Positions 20,037 to 27,920 of a DNA stretch of 64,000 nucleotides are shown here, in pieces (the stretch's first letter is position 1; every line of letters begins with the position of its first letter). The translations under genes and the position numbers were made by a program. Location of the stretch: contig QFOD01000005.1 in NCBI GenBank assembly GCA_003241055.1, positions 62,001 through 126,000 of the forward strand, read 5' to 3'. The notes under the pieces were generated by a model that was not told the DNA's origin, searched no databases, and saw only the letters and a program-made list of their open reading frames with translations. Source of the DNA: Roseateles depolymerans. GTDB lineage: Bacteria > Pseudomonadota > Gammaproteobacteria > Burkholderiales > Burkholderiaceae_C.

Positions 20037-21569
20037 ATGAAGAAACTCCTTGCCAGTCTCGCCCTTGCGGCGGCCGTGCTGACGCCGGCTGCCTGGGCGC
20101 AGGACTCGGCGTCGGCTCCGGCTTCGGCCGCCGTCGCCACCGCGTCCGCTGCCTCGGCGGCTGACACCGCACCGGCCGCTGCGCCGGCCGCCTCGGCTGC
20201 GGCGGAGGCCGCGTCGGCTCCTGCCGCCGCGCCTGCCCCCAACAAGGGCGACACCTCCTGGATGATGCTGTCCACGCTGCTGGTCATCCTGATGACGGTG
20301 CCGGGTCTGGCGCTGTTCTACGGTGGCCTGGTGCGCAGCAAGAACATGCTGTCGGTGCTGATGCAGGTGATGGTCGGCTTCTCGCTGATCGTCGTGCTGT
20401 GGGTGCTGTACGGCTACAGCTTCGCGTTCACTGAGGGCAATGCCTTCGTGGGCGGTACGGATCGCATCTTCCTGAAGGGCATCTGGGACAACGTCGCCGG
20501 CACCTTCGCCAACGGCGCCACCTTCTCGAAGGGCGTGCCGATGTACGAGATCGTGTTCGCGGCCTTCCAGGCGACCTTCGCCGGCATCACGGCCTGCCTG
20601 ATCATCGGCGCCTTCGCCGAGCGCATGAAGTTCTCGGCCGTGCTGCTGTTCCTCGCGATCTGGTTCACGTTCAGCTACATCCCGATGGCCCACATGGTCT
20701 GGTTCTGGATGGGCCCGGATGCCTACACCGCTGCGGGCGTGGTTGACGAGATGAACAGCAAGGCCGGCTTCCTGTGGCAGATGGGCGCGCTGGACTTCGC
20801 CGGCGGCACCGTGGTGCACATCAACGCCGCCGTCGCGGGCCTCGTGGGTGCCTACATGGTCGGCAAGCGCGTGGGCTACGGCAAGGAGGCCTTCACGCCG
20901 CACAGCCTGACGCTGACCATGGTCGGTGCCTCGCTGCTGTGGGTGGGCTGGTTCGGCTTCAACGCCGGTTCCGCGCTCGAAGCCAACGGCTTCGCCGCGC
21001 TGGCCTTCATGAACACGCTGGCCGCCACCGCCGCCGCCGTGCTGGCCTGGTGCGTGGGTGAGGCGCTGCTGAAGGGCAAGGCCTCGATGCTGGGCGCAGC
21101 CTCCGGTGCCGTCGCCGGCCTGGTGGCCATCACCCCGGCCGCCGGCAACGTCGGCGTGGGCGGTGGTCTGGTGATCGGCCTGATCGCCGGCTTCGCCTGC
21201 CTGTGGGGCGTGTCCGGCCTGAAGAAGCTGCTGGGTGCCGACGACTCGCTGGACGTGTTCGGCGTCCACGGCGTGGGCGGCATCGTCGGCGCGCTGCTGA
21301 CCGGTGTCTTCAACAGCCCGGCCCTGGGTGGCCCCAGCGCCGTGGGCGATTGGGTCACGGCCTCGATGATCACGCCGGACGCCTACTCCATCGGCGCCCA
21401 GCTGCTGACGCAGGCCAAGGCCGTCGGCGTGACCCTGGTGTGGTCCGGCGTGGTGTCGGTGGTCGCGTACAAGATCGTCGACATGGTCATCGGCCTGCGT
21501 GTGCCTGAAGAGGAAGAGCGCGAAGGTTTGGACATCACGTCCCACGGCGAAACCGCGTACCACAAGTGA
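20037..21569 (+). CDS. amtB: Ammonium transporter AmtB
   Basis: 510 aa, longer than typical AmtB because of the N-terminus. A signal peptide (MKKLLASLALAAAVLTPAAWA) is followed by about 50 residues of almost pure Ala/Ser/Pro with scattered Asp/Glu, then eleven membrane helices. Transport hallmarks include the twin pore histidines (GGTVVHINAAVAG and FGVHGVGGIVGALLTG) and NAGSALEANG. Ammonium enters under nitrogen limitation and GlnK closes the channel. The TTG 15 bases upstream of ATG 20037 is part of the ribosome-binding region (GGAGAAA). A strong terminator follows. Confidence 0.96.
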   Translation: MKKLLASLALAAAVLTPAAWAQDSASAPASAAVATASAASAADTAPAAAPAASAAAEAASAPAAAPAPNKGDTSWMMLSTLLVILMTVPGLALFYGGLVRSKNMLSVLMQVMVGFSLIVVLWVLYGYSFAFTEGNAFVGGTDRIFLKGIWDNVAGTFANGATFSKGVPMYEIVFAAFQATFAGITACLIIGAFAERMKFSAVLLFLAIWFTFSYIPMAHMVWFWMGPDAYTAAGVVDEMNSKAGFLWQMGALDFAGGTVVHINAAVAGLVGAYMVGKRVGYGKEAFTPHSLTLTMVGASLLWVGWFGFNAGSALEANGFAALAFMNTLAATAAAVLAWCVGEALLKGKASMLGAASGAVAGLVAITPAAGNVGVGGGLVIGLIAGFACLWGVSGLKKLLGADDSLDVFGVHGVGGIVGALLTGVFNSPALGGPSAVGDWVTASMITPDAYSIGAQLLTQAKAVGVTLVWSGVVSVVAYKIVDMVIGLRVPEEEEREGLDITSHGETAYHK

Positions 21570-21610
21570 TGCGCGCGGGGCCGGCCCAGCCTGGCCCCGT
21601 TCATCCGAGC

Positions 21611-21635
21611 AAGCCGCCCGCCGGGCGGCTTTTTT
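21611..21635 (+). terminator. Rho-independent terminator of the glnK-amtB operon
   Basis: AAGCCGCCC (21611-21619) pairs with GGGCGGCTT (21623-21631) across a GCC loop, a 9-bp stem followed by a run of six T (21630-21635). It lies 42 bases after the amtB stop codon. Confidence 0.93.
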
Positions 21636-21747
21636 CATGCCGACTCGGGCTGGAACCGGCTGCGCGGGTATACGCTAGCGCGGGGCTTGAGTTCGCACCG
21701 GACGGCCCCACCTGTGCATCCCTTTCGAGTTTGCGATAGTTCGGCTC

Positions 21748-23013
21748 ATGGTTCCCCATCTCATCACCGCACTGACCGGCCCCATCAACGAACTGGAGGC
21801 CCGGATCCTGGAATCCATGCCGGCGACCGAGCGCTGGTTCCGCCTCGAGTGGATGGAGCACACGCCGACCTTCTACGCGTCGGTGGACCTGCGCAACGCC
21901 GGGTTCAAGCTGGCGCCGGTGGACACCAATCTCTTTCCAGGTGGCTTCAACCACCTGACCGCGCAGATGCTGCCGCAGGCCGTCCAGGCCGCGATGGCGG
22001 CGATCGAGAAGATCTGCCCCGAGGCGCGCAACCTGCTGCTCATCCCCGAGACCGGCTCGCGCTGCAGTTTCTACCTGGAGAACCTGGCCACGCTGGCGCG
22101 CATCTTCACGCAGGCCGGCCTCAATGTTCGTTTCGGTTCGCTGGACCCGGCGCTCACCGAGCCCGCCGAGCTGAGCCTGGCGGACGGCAGCACGCTGCTG
22201 CTGGAGCCCCTGGTGCGCAAGCGCGGCCGGCTGATGCTGAAGGATTTCGACCCCTGCACCATCCTGCTGAACAACGACCTGATGGCCGGCACGCCGCCGC
22301 AGCTGATGGGCCTGCACGAGCAGTACCTGCTCCCGCCGCTGCATGCCGGCTGGAGCGTGCGGCGCAAGAGCCGGCACTTCCGTGCCTACGAAGAGGTGGC
22401 CAAGCGTTTCGGCAAGCTGCTGGGCATGGACCCGTGGCTGATCCACCCGATGTTCTCGGCAGTGGAGATGCATGGTGCCAAGGACCTCGATGCGCTGCAG
22501 ACGGCCGCCGATGCGCAGCTGACCAAGGTGCGCCGCAAGTACAAGGAATACGGCATCCAGGAAAAGCCCTTCGTCATCATCAAGAGCGACGTGGGCAGCT
22601 ATGGCCGTGGCGTGCTGACGGTGCGCGACGCCAAGGACATCGAGACGCTGGCGGAGCACCTGCCCGAGAACATTGGCACCGAGATCATCGTGCAGGAAGG
22701 CGTGCCCACGCATGAGCGCGTGCACTCCGCCGTGGCCGAGCCGGTGGTCTACATGATGGACCGCTACGTGGTGGGCGGGTACTACCGCGTCCATGCCGGC
22801 CGCGGCATCGACGAGAGCCTGAACACGCCGGGCGCCAGCTACGTGCCGCTGGCCTTTGCCGACTCCCTGCACCTGCCGCGCCCGGGCGAGAAGCCCGGCG
22901 TCAGCGCGCCCAACCGCTTCTACATGTACGGCGTCATCGGCCGGCTCGCCATGCTGGCCGCCAGCTACGAGCTGGAAGCGACCGACCCGCAGGCCGAGGC
23001 CGAAGCCGCCTGA
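21748..23013 (+). CDS. gshA: Glutamate--cysteine ligase (proteobacterial gshA type)
   Basis: 421 aa of the TIGR02049 type found in beta- and some gammaproteobacteria, distinct from E. coli GshA. The start (MVPHLITALTGPINELEARI), NLFPGGFNHLTAQM and the ATP-grasp-like end (KPFVIIKSDVGSYGRGVLTV, IIVQEGVPTHERV, YYRVHAGRG) are characteristic. It makes gamma-glutamylcysteine, the first step of glutathione synthesis. It lies just after the amtB terminator. In many Burkholderiales gshB follows directly; here gshB is 19 kb further on. Confidence 0.93.
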   Translation: MVPHLITALTGPINELEARILESMPATERWFRLEWMEHTPTFYASVDLRNAGFKLAPVDTNLFPGGFNHLTAQMLPQAVQAAMAAIEKICPEARNLLLIPETGSRCSFYLENLATLARIFTQAGLNVRFGSLDPALTEPAELSLADGSTLLLEPLVRKRGRLMLKDFDPCTILLNNDLMAGTPPQLMGLHEQYLLPPLHAGWSVRRKSRHFRAYEEVAKRFGKLLGMDPWLIHPMFSAVEMHGAKDLDALQTAADAQLTKVRRKYKEYGIQEKPFVIIKSDVGSYGRGVLTVRDAKDIETLAEHLPENIGTEIIVQEGVPTHERVHSAVAEPVVYMMDRYVVGGYYRVHAGRGIDESLNTPGASYVPLAFADSLHLPRPGEKPGVSAPNRFYMYGVIGRLAMLAASYELEATDPQAEAEAA

Positions 23014-23091
23014 GCCCGTCCCCTGTCTTCCCTGTCCCGCGCTGCGGCGGGCTCCGCCACCTCTACCCACCACTCATCCGGGCCATCCCCT

Positions 23092-23121
23092 TTGGCAGGG
23101 GTGGGTGCGTGGGCTTAGGCT
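23092..23121 (+). promoter_or_regulatory. Candidate sigma-70 promoter of the M13 peptidase gene
   Basis: TTGGCA (23092-23097) and TAGGCT (23116-23121) are separated by 18 bases, about 46 bases before the ATG. The -35 lies in the 13-base block CCCTTTGGCAGGG, which recurs upstream of the DUF885 gene at 42920. Confidence 0.45.
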
Positions 23122-23167
23122 CGCGGGTCCGCCGGGGCTCGCCCCGCCACTTTTTATTCGGAACGCG

Positions 23168-25186
23168 ATGAAAGCACTTCGTCTCACCACCCTGGCCCTG
23201 CTGATGCAACTGGGCGGCCTGGCTCTGGCCGCGCCGGTTCAATCGGGCCTGGAGGCTCAGGCCGCCGACAAGGCCGTGCGCCCGCAGGATGACCTCTACC
23301 GCGCGGTCAACGGCCGCTGGCTGGCGAACACGGCCATCCCGGCCGACAAGTCGTCGTACGGGGCCTTCGTCCAGCTGGCGGATCTGTCCGACCAGCGTGT
23401 CAAGGCCATCGTCGAAGACCTGGCCAAGAAGAAGTCCCCCGCCGGCAGCGTCGAGCAGAAGATCGGCGACTACTACGCGAGCTACATGGACACCGCGGCC
23501 ATCGACAAGGCCGGCCTGGCGCCCGTGCAGGCCTGGCTGGCCGACATCGCGGCCATTCAGACGCCCGAGCAGCTGGCCGCCTGGATGGGGCGTCAGATGG
23601 GTGTGGTCGACGCTCCCATCCAGCTGGGTGTCGACCCCGACTTCAAGCAGCCGGGCATCAACCGGCTGATGGCCTGGCAGGGCGGCCTGGGCCTGCCCGA
23701 CCGCGACTACTACCTGAAGGCCGACGACGAGCGCTTCGCCAAGGCGCGCGAGGCCTACCAGACCTACCTGCAGACCCTCGCCCGCGAGGCCGGCGTCAAG
23801 GATGCCGGCGCGGCCGTGGCCCGCGTGATCGCGCTGGAAAAGCGTCTGGCCGAGGCGCAGTGGAGCAAGGTCGAACTGCGCGACCCGGTCAAGCTCTACA
23901 ACCCGATGACGCCGGCCGAGCTGGCGCAGCGCGCACCCGGCTTTGCCTGGAAGGCCTTCTTCGACGCCGCGGCGCTGCCCGGCGTGGACCAGCTTTCCGT
24001 GGGGCAGCCCAGCTATGCGATTGCCGCAGCCAAGCTGCTGGGTGAGGCGCCGCTGGACGACGTCAAGCTCTACCTGACGCTGCGCACGCTGGATTCGCTG
24101 GCCGGCGTGCTGCCCCAGCCCTTCCGCGAGGCGAGCTTCGCCTTCCACGGCGCGGCACTGACCGGCGCGAAGGCCGAGCGTCCGCGCTGGCAGAAGGCCG
24201 TGGCCAATCTGAACGGCGCGCTGGGCGAGGCGGTGGGCGAGGTCTACGTGAAGCGCTACTTCCCGGCCGCCGACAAGGCCCGCATGCTGCAGCTGGTGGG
24301 CAACCTGATGGCTGCCTACAAGGACTCCATCGACGGCCTGAGCTGGATGACCCCGGCCACCAAGACGGCCGCGCAGCAGAAGCTGGCCAAGTACGCGGTC
24401 AAGATCGGCTACCCCGACGTCTGGCGTGACTACGGCAAGCTGGAGGTGAAGCCGCACGACGCCTTCGGCAACATCGTGCGCGCCGCCCAGTTCGACTGGC
24501 AGCGCACCGCCGCCAAGGCCAGCAAGCCGGTGGATCGGCGCGAGTGGGGCATGACGCCGCAGACGGTGAACGCCTACTACAACCCGCTGATGAACGAGAT
24601 CGTGTTCCCGGCCGCCATCCTGCAGCCACCGTTCTATGCCGCCAAGGCCGACGATGCGGTGAACTACGGCGCCATCGGGGCCGTCATCGGGCACGAAATC
24701 AGCCACGGTTTCGACGACGAGGGCAGCCAGTTCGATGGTGACGGCGCGCTGCATAACTGGTGGACCGAGGAGGACCGCAAGGCCTTCGAGGCCATCACCG
24801 CCAAGCTGGCGGAGCAGTTCGACGCCTACGAACCCATTCCGGGCAAGCACGTGAACGGCAAGCTCACGATGGGCGAGAACATTGCCGACCTGTCCGGCCT
24901 GCAGATCGCCTACAAGGCCTACCTGCGCTCGCTGGGCGGCAAGCCCGCGCCGGTGATCGACGGGCTGAGCGGCCAGCAGCGCTTCTTCATGGGCTGGGCC
25001 CAGGTCTGGCGCAGCAAGACCCGTGAGGAACGCCAGCTGCAGCTGCTGACGGTGGACCCGCACTCGCCGACCGAGTTCCGCGCCAACGGCGCCGCGGTCA
25101 ACCACGACGGCTTCCACGAGGCCTTCAAGACCAAGCCGGGCGACAAGATGTACAAGCCCAGCGCCGAGCGCATCCGCCTCTGGTGA
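23168..25186 (+). CDS. Exported M13 (neprilysin-like) zinc metallopeptidase
   Basis: 672 aa with signal peptide (MKALRLTTLALLMQLGGLALA). The N-terminal M13 domain begins DDLYRAVNGRWLANTAIPADK. The catalytic half has NAYYNPLMNEIVFPA, the zinc motif HEISH (His509-His513), FDDEGSQFDGDG, and ENIADLSGLQIAY with the third ligand Glu. The end (GDKMYKPSAERIRLW) lacks the cysteine of eukaryotic neprilysins, as usual in bacteria. It should degrade oligopeptides in the periplasm or outside. It is complete and stands alone between gshA and kup. Confidence 0.94.
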   Translation: MKALRLTTLALLMQLGGLALAAPVQSGLEAQAADKAVRPQDDLYRAVNGRWLANTAIPADKSSYGAFVQLADLSDQRVKAIVEDLAKKKSPAGSVEQKIGDYYASYMDTAAIDKAGLAPVQAWLADIAAIQTPEQLAAWMGRQMGVVDAPIQLGVDPDFKQPGINRLMAWQGGLGLPDRDYYLKADDERFAKAREAYQTYLQTLAREAGVKDAGAAVARVIALEKRLAEAQWSKVELRDPVKLYNPMTPAELAQRAPGFAWKAFFDAAALPGVDQLSVGQPSYAIAAAKLLGEAPLDDVKLYLTLRTLDSLAGVLPQPFREASFAFHGAALTGAKAERPRWQKAVANLNGALGEAVGEVYVKRYFPAADKARMLQLVGNLMAAYKDSIDGLSWMTPATKTAAQQKLAKYAVKIGYPDVWRDYGKLEVKPHDAFGNIVRAAQFDWQRTAAKASKPVDRREWGMTPQTVNAYYNPLMNEIVFPAAILQPPFYAAKADDAVNYGAIGAVIGHEISHGFDDEGSQFDGDGALHNWWTEEDRKAFEAITAKLAEQFDAYEPIPGKHVNGKLTMGENIADLSGLQIAYKAYLRSLGGKPAPVIDGLSGQQRFFMGWAQVWRSKTREERQLQLLTVDPHSPTEFRANGAAVNHDGFHEAFKTKPGDKMYKPSAERIRLW

Positions 25187-25196
25187 GTGGCGCCCA

Positions 25197-25256
25197 GGAC
25201 ACGGCCCGGGAGGGCCGGTGTCCGGGGTGCGCCGCAGGGCCAGACCTGGCCCTGCG
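25197..25256 (+). terminator. Two strong hairpins after the M13 peptidase gene
   Basis: The first hairpin is GGACAC-GGCCC (25197-25207) with GGGCC-g-GTGTCC (25212-25223, one bulged G). The second is a perfect 11-bp palindrome, CGCAGGGCCAG (25233-25243) with CTGGCCCTGCG (25246-25256). They begin ten bases after the stop codon. There is no T-run, so they may be a Rho-assisted end or a 3' stability element. Confidence 0.5.
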
Positions 25257-25392
25257 CGCAATTAGTGCGGCCCGGGCGGGGCGTCAAGCCTCGTTTTCGT
25301 GATTTTGCTGCAATGCACAAATCGCCCAATCCGGGCGCAGAATGCCCCCTTTAGGTTCAGTGCCGCCCCAACGACGGGTGGCTTTCGACAAC

Positions 25393-27279
25393 GTGAGTTC
25401 TTCCCAACCGACCCACCACGGCCCAGCGGCGATGGCGGGTCTCACCCTAGGCGCCCTCGGGGTCGTCTATGGCGACATCGGCACCAGCCCCTTGTATGCG
25501 CTCAAGGAGGTCTTTCATGGGGGCCATGTCGCGACCACGCCCGACAACATCCTGGGCGTTCTGTCGCTGCTGTTCTGGACGCTGACGGTCACGGTCTCGC
25601 TGAAGTACGTGCTGCTGATCCTGCGCGCCGACAACCGCGGCGAGGGCGGCCTGATCGCGATGCTGGCGCTGGCCACCGGCGCGGTGCGCGACAAGCCCGG
25701 CCTGCGCCGCGTGCTGATGCTCGTCGGCCTGTTCGGCACGGCCATCTTCTTCGGCGACGCGGTGATCACGCCCGCCATGACCGTGCTGGGTGCGGTCGAA
25801 GGCATCGACGTCTATGCGCCGCAATACGACCAGGCCATCCTGCCGCTGACCCTGGTGGTGATGGTGGGCCTGTTCGCCGTGCAACGCCTGGGTACCGGCG
25901 GCATCGGCAAGGCCTTCGGGCCGGTGATGCTGCTGTGGTTTGCCAGCCTGGCGCTGCTGGGTGTGCCGCACATCATCGACAACCCCCATGTGCTCACGGC
26001 CGTCAACCCCTGGTACGCGATCGAGTTCTGCCTGAACCACCGCTGGGTCGCCTTCGTGGCGCTCGGGGCGGTCGTGCTGGTGGTGACAGGTGGCGAGGCG
26101 CTCTATGCCGACCTGGGCCACTTCGGCAAGCGCCCGATCCGCATCGCCTGGTATGGCGTGGTGATGCCGTCGCTGGTGCTGAACTACTTCGGCCAGGGCG
26201 CCATGCTGCTGGACGACCCCAGCGGCATCAAGAACCCGTTCTTCCTGCTCGCACCGTCCTGGGCCGAGATTCCGCTGTTCCTGCTGGCCACGGCCGCGGC
26301 CATCGTGGCATCGCAGGCGCTGATCACCGCAGCCTTCTCCGTCACCAAGCAGGCCATCCAGCTCGGCCTGCTGCCGCGCCTGCGCATCCTGCACACCAGC
26401 GTGCGCGATACCGGCCAGATCTACGTGCCCTTCATCAACTGGTCGCTGTTCGCGCTGGTGGTGGTGGCCGTGGCCTTCTTCGGCTCGTCCAGCAAGCTGG
26501 CGGGGGCCTATGGCGTGGCGGTCACGATCGACATGACCATCACCACCGTGATGACCTTCTTCGTGATCCGCTTCGGCTGGCGCTATCCGCTCGCGCTGTG
26601 CCTGCTGGCCACCGGCTTCTTCCTGGTCATCGACCTCACCTTCCTGGCCTCCAACCTGCTGAAGATCGCGGCCGGCGGCTGGTTCCCGCTGCTGATCGGC
26701 ATCGGCATGTTCACGCTGATGCTGACCTGGAAGCAGGGCCGCCGCCAGCTGTCCGACAAGCTGCGCGAGGACGCGATCGACCTGTGCAGCTTCCTGGACG
26801 CGGTCTTCATCAACCCGCCCACGCGCGTGGCCGGCACCGCGGTCTTCCTGTCGGCCGAGGCCGGCATCACGCCCAATGCGCTGATGCACAACCTCAAGCA
26901 CAACAAGGTGCTGCACGAGCAGAACGTGTTCGTGACGGTCAAGCACCACGAGGTGCCCTGGATAGGCCCGGAGCGCCGCTGCGAGGTGGAGAGCCTGGGC
27001 AACTGCTGCTGGCGCGTCGCGCTGAACTTCGGCTTCAAGGACGAGCCCGACGTGCCTGAGGGCCTGTCGCACCTGCGCGAGCACGGGGTGCAGCTCGACG
27101 AGATGGAGACCAGCTACTTCCTCAGCCGCGACATCGTCATCCCGACCATAGGCTCGGGCATGGCGCTGTGGCGCGAAAAGCTGTTTGCCAGCATGCACCG
27201 CAACGCGGCCGCGGCGGCGGACTTCCTGCACCTGCCCACCAACCGCATCGTGGAGCTGGGCTCCAAGGTCGAGATCTGA
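25393..27279 (+). CDS. kup: Low-affinity potassium uptake protein Kup
   Basis: 628 aa from GTG 25393, the usual Kup length. About twelve membrane helices are followed by a C-terminal cytoplasmic domain. Family signatures are LGALGVVYGDIGTSPLYALKE, RADNRGEGGLIAM, FGDAVITPAMTVLGA and GGEALYADLGHFGK. It imports K+ by proton symport and matters in acid or osmotic stress. ATG 25342 would add 17 residues; I prefer the GTG because VSSSQPTHH immediately precedes conserved sequence, but no strong ribosome-binding site settles it. A Gre-like gene follows after 43 bases. Confidence 0.93.
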   Translation: MSSSQPTHHGPAAMAGLTLGALGVVYGDIGTSPLYALKEVFHGGHVATTPDNILGVLSLLFWTLTVTVSLKYVLLILRADNRGEGGLIAMLALATGAVRDKPGLRRVLMLVGLFGTAIFFGDAVITPAMTVLGAVEGIDVYAPQYDQAILPLTLVVMVGLFAVQRLGTGGIGKAFGPVMLLWFASLALLGVPHIIDNPHVLTAVNPWYAIEFCLNHRWVAFVALGAVVLVVTGGEALYADLGHFGKRPIRIAWYGVVMPSLVLNYFGQGAMLLDDPSGIKNPFFLLAPSWAEIPLFLLATAAAIVASQALITAAFSVTKQAIQLGLLPRLRILHTSVRDTGQIYVPFINWSLFALVVVAVAFFGSSSKLAGAYGVAVTIDMTITTVMTFFVIRFGWRYPLALCLLATGFFLVIDLTFLASNLLKIAAGGWFPLLIGIGMFTLMLTWKQGRRQLSDKLREDAIDLCSFLDAVFINPPTRVAGTAVFLSAEAGITPNALMHNLKHNKVLHEQNVFVTVKHHEVPWIGPERRCEVESLGNCCWRVALNFGFKDEPDVPEGLSHLREHGVQLDEMETSYFLSRDIVIPTIGSGMALWREKLFASMHRNAAAAADFLHLPTNRIVELGSKVEI

Positions 27280-27322
27280 GGGCACGGGCCCGGAGCCGCG
27301 CGGCCCCGAATGGTGGGTGTTC

Positions 27323-27808
27323 ATGATGGATAAATTCCTGCTGCAGCAGCAGGTGCTGGCGCGGCTGGCCGACGACCTGGCCCAGGTCGAGCAGGCCGCA
27401 CGCACGGCGCATGAAACGGCGACTCACGAAGAGAACATCGCCGAGAACAAGTACGACACCCTGGGCCTGGAGGCCGCCTACCTGGCCACCGGCCAGGCGC
27501 GCCGTGCCCAGGCGCTGCGCGAGGCCATGGCCGCCTGGCGCCAGTTCCGCCCGCCCGCCTACGACGCCGCCCAAGGCGTACAGCTGGGCGCGCTGGTCTG
27601 CCTGGTCGACGCCGACGAGCAGCAGCAATGGCTGTTTCTCGGCCCCACGGGCGGCGGCATCAGCCTGCTGAGCGGCGAGCAGCGGGTGCAGGTCATCACC
27701 CGCGAGGCCCCGCTGGGCCGCGCGCTGCTGGGCAAATGCGAGGGTGATGAGGTGGTGCTGCAGATAGGCTCGGTCCGCCAGCAGTTCGAGGTGTTGCAGG
27801 TGTATTGA
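27323..27808 (+). CDS. GreA/GreB-family transcript-cleavage-factor-like protein
   Basis: 161 aa. Residues about 1-75 are predicted helical (LARLADDLAQVEQAARTAHETA, then LGLEAAYLATGQARRAQALRE), as in the Gre coiled coil. Residues about 85-161 form the FKBP-like Gre C-terminal domain (GALVCLVDADEQQQWLFLGP, LGRALLGKCEGDEVVL). True GreA and GreB have two acidic residues at the coiled-coil tip; here the tip region reads EENIAENKYDTLG. The role could be RNA polymerase rescue or competition at the secondary channel. ATG 27323 is followed by a second ATG at 27326. It probably shares a transcript with kup. Confidence 0.78.
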   Translation: MMDKFLLQQQVLARLADDLAQVEQAARTAHETATHEENIAENKYDTLGLEAAYLATGQARRAQALREAMAAWRQFRPPAYDAAQGVQLGALVCLVDADEQQQWLFLGPTGGGISLLSGEQRVQVITREAPLGRALLGKCEGDEVVLQIGSVRQQFEVLQVY

Positions 27809-27920
27809 GCCTGCGGCGGCGGCCCACGCGGCGCCGTGCGAGGATCACGGCCACGGAATGCGGCGGGCCCCAGAGGGTCTGGCGCCTGGGATGTTCCGTT
27901 CAACCCGTGGTGGAGCGAGA

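Noticed and set aside
20024..20037. A 14-base identity (GGAGAAACCGCAAA) between the amtB ribosome-binding region and 30253-30266
   Set aside because: Too short and unrelated in context; most likely chance.
18816..21638. A 940-codon antisense frame over the porin-glnK-amtB operon
   Set aside because: Covers three well-recognised genes in reverse; contains no recognisable domain.
23101..23160. GC-rich dyad (GGGGCTCGCCCC) before the M13 gene as a terminator of gshA
   Set aside because: It lies downstream of a candidate promoter for the M13 gene, so it is more likely part of the leader; the TTTTT after it is close to the ribosome-binding region and the case is ambiguous.
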